A stretch of DNA of 64,000 nucleotides, from assembly GCA_023410055.1 (NCBI GenBank), contig JAEYQK010000037.1, positions 43,043 through 107,042 of the forward strand. Reading direction: 5' to 3'. Below the pieces are notes generated by a model that saw only the letters and a list, made by a program, of their open reading frames with translations, had not been told where the DNA came from and did no database searches. This document shows, one piece after another, positions 37,300-43,686 of the stretch. This DNA is from Acidobacteriota bacterium (GTDB lineage: Bacteria > Acidobacteriota > Terriglobia > Terriglobales > Acidobacteriaceae). Position 1 is the first letter of the stretch, and every line of letters begins with the position of its first letter. The position numbers and the translations under genes are program-made.

Positions 37300-37312
37300 T
37301 TCTTCGGCACCA
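37300..37312 (+). repeat. Partial copy of the tRNA-Leu 3' end
   Basis: TTCTTCGGCACCA, 13 bases identical to the 3' end of the tRNA-Leu gene, 63 bp after it in the same orientation. Probably a relic attachment site. Confidence 0.5.
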
Positions 37313-37449
37313 CACCTCTATTTTCAAGAGCTTACAGCGAACCTCACGTCTTCTTTTTACTATTTCTTGGCTTCAATTCTGGTCGATCAATCCCACCCCC
37401 GCGGAAATGCTGAGAGGCAGAACACGCGGGTGGAGATCACAAACGCCGT

Positions 37450-39048
37450 CTAGAGGCGGCCGTTAACTTGCGCCCACTCGAGGCCGTAGCGCGCTAGATA
37501 TTTGCGAAGCCGATCCGCGTCGTTGGTCGATGTTCTTCGGTTGCGTGAGGCCCCGAAGAGAGTACGTCCAGCGTCGGAGAGTGTGCGGCTGCGCGAGCAC
37601 ACGCTCACAACGTGCGCCAACTGGACTCGGTCAAACAGATCGAGTTCATCCAATTGCTTTTCACTCAGCAATGTCTCAAGCAAATTATCGGAAAGTGATT
37701 CGGTGCTCGTTCTCCATGCGTTTTTGAGGCGTGCAATCTCCTCTTCCACTTCGTTCACAGTGATACGACCACCGGGAGCGAGTGCAGCCATCCGTGCAAC
37801 GGCCGCATTCAGGTCACGGAAGTTGCCGTTCCACTCTGCTGCGGGCAACAGCGCGAAATCGAGGAACTTATCTCGTGCCTCTTTGTTGAACGTAATCTGC
37901 CGACCTGTGCGTTGAGCGAACTGATCCAGTTCAAACCGCAAGTTCGGCTCGATGTCTTCCGGACGTTGCCGCAGGGCCGGCAATGTGAACGTCCAAAGAT
38001 TGATTCGAGCTAACAGATCTTCCCGGAACCGTCGCTCGCGGACCGCAGCCCACAGGTCTCGGTTCGTGCCGGCGATCAACTGGAAATCGCTATGCGCTTC
38101 TTCGTCAGATCCCAAGGGAAGAAAGGTCTTTTCTTCCAGAGCGCGCAACAGCATCGCCTGTTCGTCGAGCCCGAGTTCTCCGATTTCATCCAGGAAGAGC
38201 ACCCCGCGATCGGCGACGCGAAGCAATCCCGCTCTGTCTTTCTGAGCTCCAGTGAAGGCACCTTTCACATGGCCGAAAAGCGCGGACATCGCCGCATCGC
38301 CCCGCAGAGTAGCGCAGTTTACATCGACGAACGCGCCTTCTACTGCTCGACGGGCCTTTTTTAGTTCATAGATTCTCTTGGCCAACAAGGACTTGCCTGC
38401 ACCAGTTGGTCCCATCAGCAGCAACGGATCGCGAGTTGAGATTGCAACTTGCTCGATGCGATCAATTAGGCGGTTGAACGATTCATTGCGCGTCTCGATA
38501 CCACCCTTGAGATAGGAGACACCTTCCCGCTGCTCTTGCTGAAAACGAGACGCGATTCGATCGTACTTCGAGAGGTCAAGATCGATGATGGTGATCGTTC
38601 CCGGTGCGCTGCGGTCGCGCTCCGGCGAAGACTGCAACAGGCGTCCTGGCATGTAATGCGATTCCGTCAGCAAGTATAGGCATATCTGTGCGACGTGCGT
38701 GCCAGTCGTGATGTGAATGAGGTAGTCTTCAGCCTCCGTATCGAACGTGTAGGCCCGCGCAAACTGAAACAGCGCTTCATAGACCTTCTCGAAATCCCAT
38801 GGATCCCCGAACTCGATTTCATGCAGGCGGACCTCGGTCTCGGGCGAAACCGTCTGGATGTCCTTCAAAACGATGTTCGCGGTGTTTACGTGTCGCTTGT
38901 CGTGCAGCAGTTCGAGGCGCCGTACGACGAAATCGGGCTGGCGGCAAATGGAAACAGTCGGACGCCAGTTCTGCCATCGATCCGCTTGTTTGCCGACATC
39001 GAGCGTCGTACCGAGGAGACCGATAACAACTGTGGTCTTATCCTTCAC
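37450..39048 (-). CDS. rtcR: RNA repair operon activator RtcR (sigma-54 dependent)
   Basis: A 532-residue bacterial enhancer-binding protein, divergently transcribed from rtcB. The N-terminal ~185 residues are the RtcR sensor, a CARF-type domain (VVIGLLGTTLD at the start; IHITTGTH at 111-118), thought to bind an RNA-derived ligand and relieve autoinhibition. The AAA+ domain has Walker A GPTGAGKS (213-220), the sigma-54 contact loop GAFTGA (263-268) and Walker B GVLFLDEIGE (282-291). The C-terminal ~90 residues hold a helix-turn-helix (SDAGRTLFGASRNRRTSTNDADRLRKYL). GTG start. An inverted repeat CGATAC/GTATCG overlaps the start region (39048-39073), and a sigma-54 promoter for rtcB lies 101 bp away, as expected for RtcR control. 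Confidence 0.95.
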   Translation of the reverse strand: MKDKTTVVIGLLGTTLDVGKQADRWQNWRPTVSICRQPDFVVRRLELLHDKRHVNTANIVLKDIQTVSPETEVRLHEIEFGDPWDFEKVYEALFQFARAYTFDTEAEDYLIHITTGTHVAQICLYLLTESHYMPGRLLQSSPERDRSAPGTITIIDLDLSKYDRIASRFQQEQREGVSYLKGGIETRNESFNRLIDRIEQVAISTRDPLLLMGPTGAGKSLLAKRIYELKKARRAVEGAFVDVNCATLRGDAAMSALFGHVKGAFTGAQKDRAGLLRVADRGVLFLDEIGELGLDEQAMLLRALEEKTFLPLGSDEEAHSDFQLIAGTNRDLWAAVRERRFREDLLARINLWTFTLPALRQRPEDIEPNLRFELDQFAQRTGRQITFNKEARDKFLDFALLPAAEWNGNFRDLNAAVARMAALAPGGRITVNEVEEEIARLKNAWRTSTESLSDNLLETLLSEKQLDELDLFDRVQLAHVVSVCSRSRTLSDAGRTLFGASRNRRTSTNDADRLRKYLARYGLEWAQVNGRL

Positions 39049-39073
39049 GATACAGATTTATACCATAGTATCG
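39048..39073. promoter_or_regulatory. Inverted repeat between rtcR and rtcB
   Basis: CGATAC and GTATCG arms separated by 14 bases, centred ~90 bp upstream of the -24/-12 promoter and touching the rtcR start codon. A candidate RtcR enhancer or autoregulatory site. Confidence 0.4.
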
Positions 39074-39148
39074 TTGAGTCAGTTTTGTTTTTGTGCTTAG
39101 CACCTGCTAACCCTTGCTACTACAATCAGTTACTCGCTTTCGACACTA

Positions 39149-39164
39149 TGGCACACGTGTTGCT
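39149..39164 (+). promoter_or_regulatory. Sigma-54 promoter of the rtcBA-Y RNA-rsr operon
   Basis: TGGCACACGTGTTGCT matches the -24/-12 consensus (TGGCAC-N5-TTGCW), with GG and GC elements at the required 10-base spacing. It lies 33 bp upstream of the rtcB start codon. With the divergent rtcR gene this gives high confidence. Confidence 0.92.
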
Positions 39165-39197
39165 TTATGTAAGGGCAGTTGAGAGGAGAAAGAGACA

Positions 39198-40427
39198 ATG
39201 GCAGGCGAAAGCTACAACGTGTTCAGCCCGGAGCAGGGCGTGCCCATTAAGGCGTGGACGAATGGCGTGCAGTTGGAGGATGAAGCCAAGAAGCAGTTGC
39301 TGAATGTGGCGCAGTTGCCGTTCGTGTTCCGCTGGATCGCTGCCATGCCGGACGTTCACTGGGGAATCGGCGCGACCGTGGGCAGCGTGATTCCGACCAG
39401 GGGCGCAATCATTCCTGCCGCAGTAGGTGTTGATATCGGCTGCGGAATGATGGCTGTTGAGACGTCACTGAACGCACGTGATTTGCCGGACAACCTGCAC
39501 GCTATCCGTGAGGCGATCGAGGTGGCCGTCCCACACGGACGAACGAATCACGGTGGCGCAGGTGATCGCGGCGCGTGGGGCGACATCCCGGCTGCAAGCC
39601 AGGCTGCGTGGGCGGAATTGAAGCCGCGTTACGATGCGATCCTGGCAAAGCACCCGAAGTTGGACCGCGGAAACCACGCGAATCACCTTGGAACGCTGGG
39701 CACCGGCAACCACTTCATCGAAGTCTGCTTGGATGAAAGCGAGAATGTCTGGTTCATGTTGCACAGCGGATCTCGCGGCGTGGGCAATCGCATGGGAACG
39801 TACTTCATCGATTTAGCGAAGAAGGACATGAAGAGGTTCTTCATCAACCTGCCGGACCAGGACTTGGCGTACTTCCCTGAGCACACGGAGCACTTTGACG
39901 ACTACGTCGAAGCCGTCAGCTGGGCGCAGGATTTCGCGCGCTGGAATCGCGACCTGATGATGCAGGCAATCGTGAATGCAGTTCGCAATTCCGGTGTGGT
40001 GCCTACGTTTACGGCGGAGTTGAAGAGCATCAACTGCCACCACAACTACGTCGCTCGCGAGTCGCACTTTGGCGAGAACGTGCTGGTGACCCGCAAGGGT
40101 GCGGTCCGCGCTCGAGAGGGCGACATGGGCATCATCCCGGGCAGCATGGGTGCGCGTTCTTACATTGTTCGCGGCAAGGGAAACGCGGATAGCTTTTGCA
40201 GTTGCAGCCACGGTGCCGGACGCGCGATGTCCCGCAACGAGGCGAAGAAGCGATTCACGATTGAGGATCACGTACGCATGACGGCAGGGATCGAGTGCCG
40301 CAAGGATGCCGACGTGATTGACGAGACTCCGGCTGCGTACAAGCCGATCGACGACGTGATGGCAGCGCAGGCGGACTTGGTGGAGATCGTTCACACGCTG
40401 CGCCAGGTCGTGTGCGTGAAAGGATAA
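39198..40427 (+). CDS. rtcB: RNA-splicing ligase RtcB
   Basis: A 409-residue Mn2+/GTP-dependent RNA ligase that joins 2',3'-cyclic phosphate or 3'-phosphate ends to 5'-OH ends. Active-site blocks are intact: VGVDIGCGM (Cys82, metal ligand), GTLGTGNHFIE (165-175), HSGSRGVGN (189-197) and SCSHGAGR (335-342), with the His338 equivalent of the guanylylated His337 in E. coli. ATG with AGGAG upstream. First gene after the sigma-54 promoter; rtcA follows 43 bp later. In this locus it may reseal tRNAs or other RNAs cleaved under stress. Confidence 0.97.
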   Translation: MAGESYNVFSPEQGVPIKAWTNGVQLEDEAKKQLLNVAQLPFVFRWIAAMPDVHWGIGATVGSVIPTRGAIIPAAVGVDIGCGMMAVETSLNARDLPDNLHAIREAIEVAVPHGRTNHGGAGDRGAWGDIPAASQAAWAELKPRYDAILAKHPKLDRGNHANHLGTLGTGNHFIEVCLDESENVWFMLHSGSRGVGNRMGTYFIDLAKKDMKRFFINLPDQDLAYFPEHTEHFDDYVEAVSWAQDFARWNRDLMMQAIVNAVRNSGVVPTFTAELKSINCHHNYVARESHFGENVLVTRKGAVRAREGDMGIIPGSMGARSYIVRGKGNADSFCSCSHGAGRAMSRNEAKKRFTIEDHVRMTAGIECRKDADVIDETPAAYKPIDDVMAAQADLVEIVHTLRQVVCVKG

Positions 40428-40470
40428 ACCAGTGTCACATAGCAAAGCAGTAGCGGCTAGGGAGCAAACA

Positions 40471-41490
40471 ATGATTCGCATCGACGGATCGGTGGGCGAG
40501 GGCGGCGGACAAATATTAAGGACGTCGCTCAGCCTCTCACTTGCGACCGGAAAGCCGTTCACGATCGAAAAGATCCGTGCGAACCGCCAGAAGCCGGGCC
40601 TGTTGCGCCAGCACCTCACGGCAGTTGAAGCGGCTACGAAGATCGGCGGCGCCCAAGTCGAAGGCGCACAACTCGGTTCATCGGCGCTGACGTTCGTTCC
40701 AGGCAAGGTGAAGGGCGGTCAGTATCACTTCACGATCGGCACGGCCGGAAGCACAACGCTGGTATTGCAGACGATCTTGCCGGCACTGATGCTTGCGTCC
40801 GAGCCGAGCGAAGTCGTGATCGAAGGTGGAACACACAACACGATGGCTCCGCCTTACGACTTCCTGGAGAAGACGTTCGCGCCGCTGGTGAACCGGATGG
40901 GACCGAAGGTCGAATTACAGTTGAATCGCTACGGATTCTATCCGGCTGGTGGAGGCAAGATCACGGCAACGATTCAGCCGTGCAATTCGCTTACACCGTT
41001 GCATCTGGGCGAGCGCGGAGAAATTGTATTGCCGCGTTGCGTCGCGAAGACTGCGAATCTGCCGCGACACATTCCGCAGCGCGAGATCGAGACGGTTGGT
41101 CGGACGATGGGCTGGCCTGCTGAGCAGTTGGGCATCGAGGAGACGAAAAACGCGGCGAGTCCTGGCAATGTGGTGACGATCGAGATCGGCGACGCCAGCG
41201 TGACCATCGTCTTCACTGCCTTCGGACGGCTGGGCGCAACCGCCGAGAAGGTCGCGCACGAGGCAATCGATCAGGCGCAGGCGTACTTGGCATCGACGGC
41301 TGTCGCCGATGAGCACCTCACGGACCAACTGTTGTTGCCGATTGCGCTTGCCGGCAGTGGCTCGTTCACCGCGGAGAAGTTGAGTTTGCATGCAGAGACA
41401 AATATGCGTGTCATACGGCAGTTCTTGCCGATTGATTTCGCGATCACAGACCAGCCTGGATGCAAGCTGGTCCAGCTAAGGAGCAACTAG
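40471..41490 (+). CDS. rtcA: RNA 3'-terminal phosphate cyclase RtcA
   Basis: A 339-residue enzyme converting RNA 3'-phosphates into 2',3'-cyclic phosphates with ATP. The start at 40471 follows GGGAG at good spacing; an upstream in-frame GTG at 40432 would add 13 residues. Family motifs: IDGSVGEGGGQILRTSLSLS, TIGTAGSTTLVLQTILP, RYGFYPAGGGK, and the C-terminal LSLHAETNM segment with the His that is adenylylated (residue 307). It makes substrates for RtcB and lies between rtcB and the Y RNA array on the same strand. Confidence 0.95.
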   Translation: MIRIDGSVGEGGGQILRTSLSLSLATGKPFTIEKIRANRQKPGLLRQHLTAVEAATKIGGAQVEGAQLGSSALTFVPGKVKGGQYHFTIGTAGSTTLVLQTILPALMLASEPSEVVIEGGTHNTMAPPYDFLEKTFAPLVNRMGPKVELQLNRYGFYPAGGGKITATIQPCNSLTPLHLGERGEIVLPRCVAKTANLPRHIPQREIETVGRTMGWPAEQLGIEETKNAASPGNVVTIEIGDASVTIVFTAFGRLGATAEKVAHEAIDQAQAYLASTAVADEHLTDQLLLPIALAGSGSFTAEKLSLHAETNMRVIRQFLPIDFAITDQPGCKLVQLRSN

Positions 41491-41777
41491 AACATCGCAT
41501 GGAGAAATATCGTAATGCGATTGCGAGGAGCTGGCGCGCGGAGTGAGATGAAACGAAGTTTGTAATTTTCTTGTAAGAGGGGCTTGCAAAGTTTCAGCGT
41601 TTCATGGCATTCTATCGCCCGCGTAGGAGAACGCCCGTATGACTGTAAAAACGCAAATCTCGATGCGTAGGCATTCGCTGCCGATAGAAGGCTGCGATTG
41701 TCGCCGGGCGTGGTATTTCCTATTCAGCTAACCTTCCGGCGCTTAGATCCTACGCAATCGCACGCCAATTTGAATTT
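41491..41777 (+). other. Structured leader between rtcA and the first Y RNA-like element
   Basis: No gene. Three inverted repeats suggest RNA structure. ATCGCAT/ATGCGAT lies at 41494-41521. TTCTATCG/CGATAGAA closes an 80-base segment (41610-41689). A nested pair, TGCGATTG/CAATCGCA with CGCCGG/CCGGCG inside, spans 41693-41762. The last has the same closing stem as Y3 and could be a decayed Y RNA. A loose sigma-70-like sequence (TTGCAA then CATTCT) is present near 41584-41613. Confidence 0.45.
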
Positions 41778-41848
41778 GCTGGGTGGCGAAGAAAACAGCT
41801 ACTTCGACTGTGAATCGACGCGTCGCTGTTTTCGCTCATTCCCCCAGC
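41778..41848 (+). ncRNA. Y RNA-like element Y1 (stem only)
   Basis: A 71-base element. Outer stem GCTGGG/CCCAGC, then the shared 5' core GTGGCGAAG. A long inner stem GAAAACAGC/GCTGTTTTC is followed by GC and the shared 3' core TCATTCCCC. The apical part is a short loop starting TACTTC with no tRNA-like module. Its layout matches Rsr-binding bacterial Y RNAs reduced to the protein-binding stem. It is encoded between rtcA and rsr. Confidence 0.72.
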
Positions 41849-41856
41849 GCTAAACT

Positions 41857-41950
41857 TGGTCAGTGGCGCAGTGTGCGGATACTTCTTCGGTGGGGCCCGC
41901 AAGGGTGAGGTTCGAATCCTCGTTTGCCGCACGCGAATATTCCCTGACCA
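41857..41950 (+). ncRNA. Y RNA-like element Y2 (with T-arm)
   Basis: A 94-base element, eight bases after Y1. Outer stem TGGTCAG/CTGACCA, shared 5' core GTGGCGCAG, inner stem GTGTGCGG/CCGCACGC (one G-U pair), 3' core ATATTCCC. The insert has a GNRA-capped hairpin CCC-GCAA-GGG (41896-41905) directly followed by a T-arm mimic GAGG-TTCGAAT-CCTC (41907-41921). This is half of the tRNA-like module found in YrlA-type Y RNAs; acceptor-like and D-arm parts are absent. Confidence 0.72.
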
Positions 41951-41991
41951 GCTGCTGACTCGTGCGGTCGATCACTACGCGAGTCAGTAGC
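41951..41991 (+). other. Hairpin between Y2 and Y3
   Basis: CTGACTCG (41955-41962) pairs perfectly with CGAGTCAG (41980-41987) and GCT/AGC extends the stem across a one-base mismatch. No U-tract follows. It may be a processing signal that separates the two Y elements. Confidence 0.45.
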
Positions 41992-42058
41992 GCCGGTGGC
42001 GCAGAGAACAGCTACTTCCTTTTAAGAAGCCGACGCTGTTCTCGCTTGTTCCCCGGCG
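41991..42058 (+). ncRNA. Y RNA-like element Y3 (stem only)
   Basis: A 68-base element. Outer stem CGCCGG/CCGGCG, 5' core GTGGCGCAG, inner stem GAGAACAGC/GCTGTTCTC followed by GC, 3' core TTGTTCCCC. The loop begins TACTTC and holds only a small CTTC/GAAG hairpin. Close in sequence to Y1 (inner stems nearly the same), so a duplication of that type is likely. Confidence 0.72.
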
Positions 42059-42091
42059 AAGCTGTTTCTTGGCGTGCCGGACATTAGAGTT

Positions 42092-42226
42092 TTCGGTCGG
42101 TGGCGTAGACAACGGTTACTTCGCTTCAGGAGCGGGTGGACGCAGGTTCGAATCCTGCCGGAACGATGTTCCGTAGCTCAGTGGATAGAGCACCTACGTG
42201 CCGTCGTCGCTTGTTCCCCGACCGAA
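42092..42226 (+). ncRNA. Y RNA-like element Y4 with permuted tRNA module
   Basis: A 135-base element. Outer stem TTCGGTCGG/CCGACCGAA, 5' core GTGGCGTAG, inner stem GAC-a-ACGG/CCGT-c-GTC, 3' core TTGTTCCCC. The insert is a tRNA in permuted order. First comes an anticodon-like arm CGCT-TCAGG-AGCG (42122-42134). The T-arm is GCAGG-TTCGAAT-CCTGC (42142-42158). An acceptor-like stem CGGAAC/GTTCCG is closed by a GAT loop (42159-42173). The D-arm is GCTC-AGTGGATA-GAGC (42176-42191). The 5' and 3' acceptor strands are thus joined by the loop, and the chain breaks between D- and anticodon arms. This matches published tRNA mimicry by YrlA RNAs. Confidence 0.85.
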
Positions 42227-42263
42227 TCAGACTTCCGGCCAGCGCCGGTTAGAAAAGCGAAAG

Positions 42264-43532
42264 ATGTTGGAAATTTTGAGACATATATTCAATGGGCAGA
42301 ACCAGTTCGCTGCGGGTGGAATGCTGCTGATGGTCATCGGTGGAATCGGTGTCTACCTGCGGCAGATACCGGAGCGATTCTGGGGATGGCTGGTCGCCCA
42401 GACGACGATGATGGTCACCGTCAAGGATGACGATGCTGCGTTCGTGTGGGTGAAGGAATGGTTTCTGGAACAGGAGTTTGTGAACCGTATTCGCCGCGTG
42501 GATCTGGACACCACTCTTCGAAATGAAGAGTTGTCGCTGATTCCCGCACCCGGCCGCCATTGGTTCTGGTACCGTGGGCGCCCGTTCCTTGTCTGGTTTT
42601 ATCGCAGTGAGGACAAGAAAGCCGCTGGATGGACTCAGCGCAGAACGGAGTCCCTCACGTTCAGGACGCTTGGCAGGGATCGCAAATTCCTCCAGAAGTT
42701 CGTGGAGGACATTGGGGAGTGCCACAGGCAGCGAACGAAGATGGCTTCATTCCTCTACGTCTACGACGACGGGTGGAGCTGCGTTCAGGCCTACATTCCG
42801 CGCTTGCTGGACTCGGTCGTTCTGAAGTCCGGCGAAAAGGAAGCCTTGCTGCAGGACGTCGAGAACTTCATGGCGTCACGGCAGCGGTACCGGCGACTGG
42901 GAGTGCCGTATCACCGCGGTTATCTGCTGTACGGTCCTCCGGGAACGGGCAAGACATCGCTGGTTTCTGGATTGGCAGCGCGGTTCGGCATGTCGATCTA
43001 CGCGGTCAACCTGACGGAATTCAACGATCGCACGTTGAAGGCGGCGATCAATCAAGTTCCGGAGAACTCGGTGATCCTGTTCGAGGATATCGACTGCATG
43101 AAGGCCGGCAACCGGCGGTCTGCGCACGACGCGTGTGCGGTCAAGCCGATGGCCGGTTGCGAGAATAACGAAACGACGGATCGCTTCGGTGTCACGCTTT
43201 CCGGCTTGCTGAACGTACTGGATGGTTTTCACGCACCTGAGAATGTTCTCTTCGTGATGACGACCAACCAGATTGACGTACTCGATCCGGCGCTGCTGCG
43301 ACCGGGGCGTATTGATTACAAGCTGTTCCTGGGCGAAGCCGCTGAGTCACAGAAGGTTGAACTGTTTCTCAGGTTCTTTCCCGAAGCTGGCAAGAGCGAG
43401 GCGAGGGAATTTGCGCGATTGCATTTCGCCGAGACGATGGCGCAATTCCAGGGCCTGCTGTTGAGTCGCGAGCAAGAAGGGCAACGCTTGGAAGTACTTG
43501 AAACAGCTCGGGTCGAAAGGATCCGGGCATAA
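42264..43532 (+). CDS. BCS1-like AAA ATPase
   Basis: A 422-residue protein with one N-terminal membrane helix (QFAAGGMLLMVIGGIGVYL, ~14-32). A BCS1-type N-domain (residues ~45-210, e.g. HWFWYRGRPFLVWF) and a single AAA module follow: Walker A GPPGTGKT (224-231), Walker B VILFEDID (270-277), a later sensor-1-type TTNQ, and RPGRIDY (second region of homology). This is the layout of mitochondrial Bcs1, which translocates a folded Fe/S protein. The protein sits between Y RNA-like elements Y4 and Y5 in an RNA-repair operon. A role in remodelling RNPs or folded substrates at the membrane is inference. The ribosome binding site is weak. Confidence 0.85.
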   Translation: MLEILRHIFNGQNQFAAGGMLLMVIGGIGVYLRQIPERFWGWLVAQTTMMVTVKDDDAAFVWVKEWFLEQEFVNRIRRVDLDTTLRNEELSLIPAPGRHWFWYRGRPFLVWFYRSEDKKAAGWTQRRTESLTFRTLGRDRKFLQKFVEDIGECHRQRTKMASFLYVYDDGWSCVQAYIPRLLDSVVLKSGEKEALLQDVENFMASRQRYRRLGVPYHRGYLLYGPPGTGKTSLVSGLAARFGMSIYAVNLTEFNDRTLKAAINQVPENSVILFEDIDCMKAGNRRSAHDACAVKPMAGCENNETTDRFGVTLSGLLNVLDGFHAPENVLFVMTTNQIDVLDPALLRPGRIDYKLFLGEAAESQKVELFLRFFPEAGKSEAREFARLHFAETMAQFQGLLLSREQEGQRLEVLETARVERIRA

Positions 43533-43536
43533 CCAT

Positions 43537-43665
43537 CCGCCGGTGGCGCAGATGACGGATACATCGGTAGAGCACCGCCGAGAGGCGTGGTCGCTGGTTC
43601 AAATCCAGCCGTGCGTAAGCACGTAGCTCAGACAAACAACTTCCGTCACGTTTATTCCCCGGCGG
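43537..43665 (+). ncRNA. Y RNA-like element Y5 with near-complete permuted tRNA
   Basis: A 129-base element between the AAA gene stop and the rsr ribosome binding site. Outer stem CCGCCGG/CCGGCGG, 5' core GTGGCGCAG, inner stem TGACGG/CCGTCA, 3' core TTTATTCCCC. Insert order: D-loop GG and D-stem 3' strand (GGTAGAGC), then a GNRA-capped anticodon-like arm CGCC-GAGA-GGCG (43576-43587). The T-arm is GCTGG-TTCAAAT-CCAGC (43593-43609). An acceptor-like stem CGTGC/GCACG is closed by a GTAA tetraloop (43610-43623). TA and the D-stem 5' strand GCTCAG end the insert. This is a full cloverleaf opened inside the D-loop, with the acceptor ends fused. Confidence 0.87.
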
Positions 43666-43686
43666 GAATTTGAAAGGAGGCCGACC

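Noticed and set aside
38695..39303. 202-codon plus-strand open frame opposite rtcR
   Set aside because: It is antisense to the conserved RtcR sensor domain and overlaps rtcB; shadow of codon bias.
42137..42200. An ordinary tRNA gene (T-arm GCAGGTTCGAATCCTGC and D-arm GCTCAGTGGATAGAGC)
   Set aside because: The T-arm precedes the D-arm and the acceptor strands are joined by a three-base loop. The order is permuted and there is no free 3' end or CCA, so it is read as the tRNA-like module of Y4.
41490..42263. CRISPR-like repeat array because of recurring GTGGCG...TACTTC and TTCCCC strings
   Set aside because: The units differ in length, the shared strings are the two arms of stems, and there are no uniform spacers or cas genes.
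43565..43632. A tRNA gene starting at GGTAGAGCACCGCC
   Set aside because: It starts in the middle of a D-arm, has a GNRA loop in place of an anticodon loop and no CCA end. It fits the permuted module of Y5.
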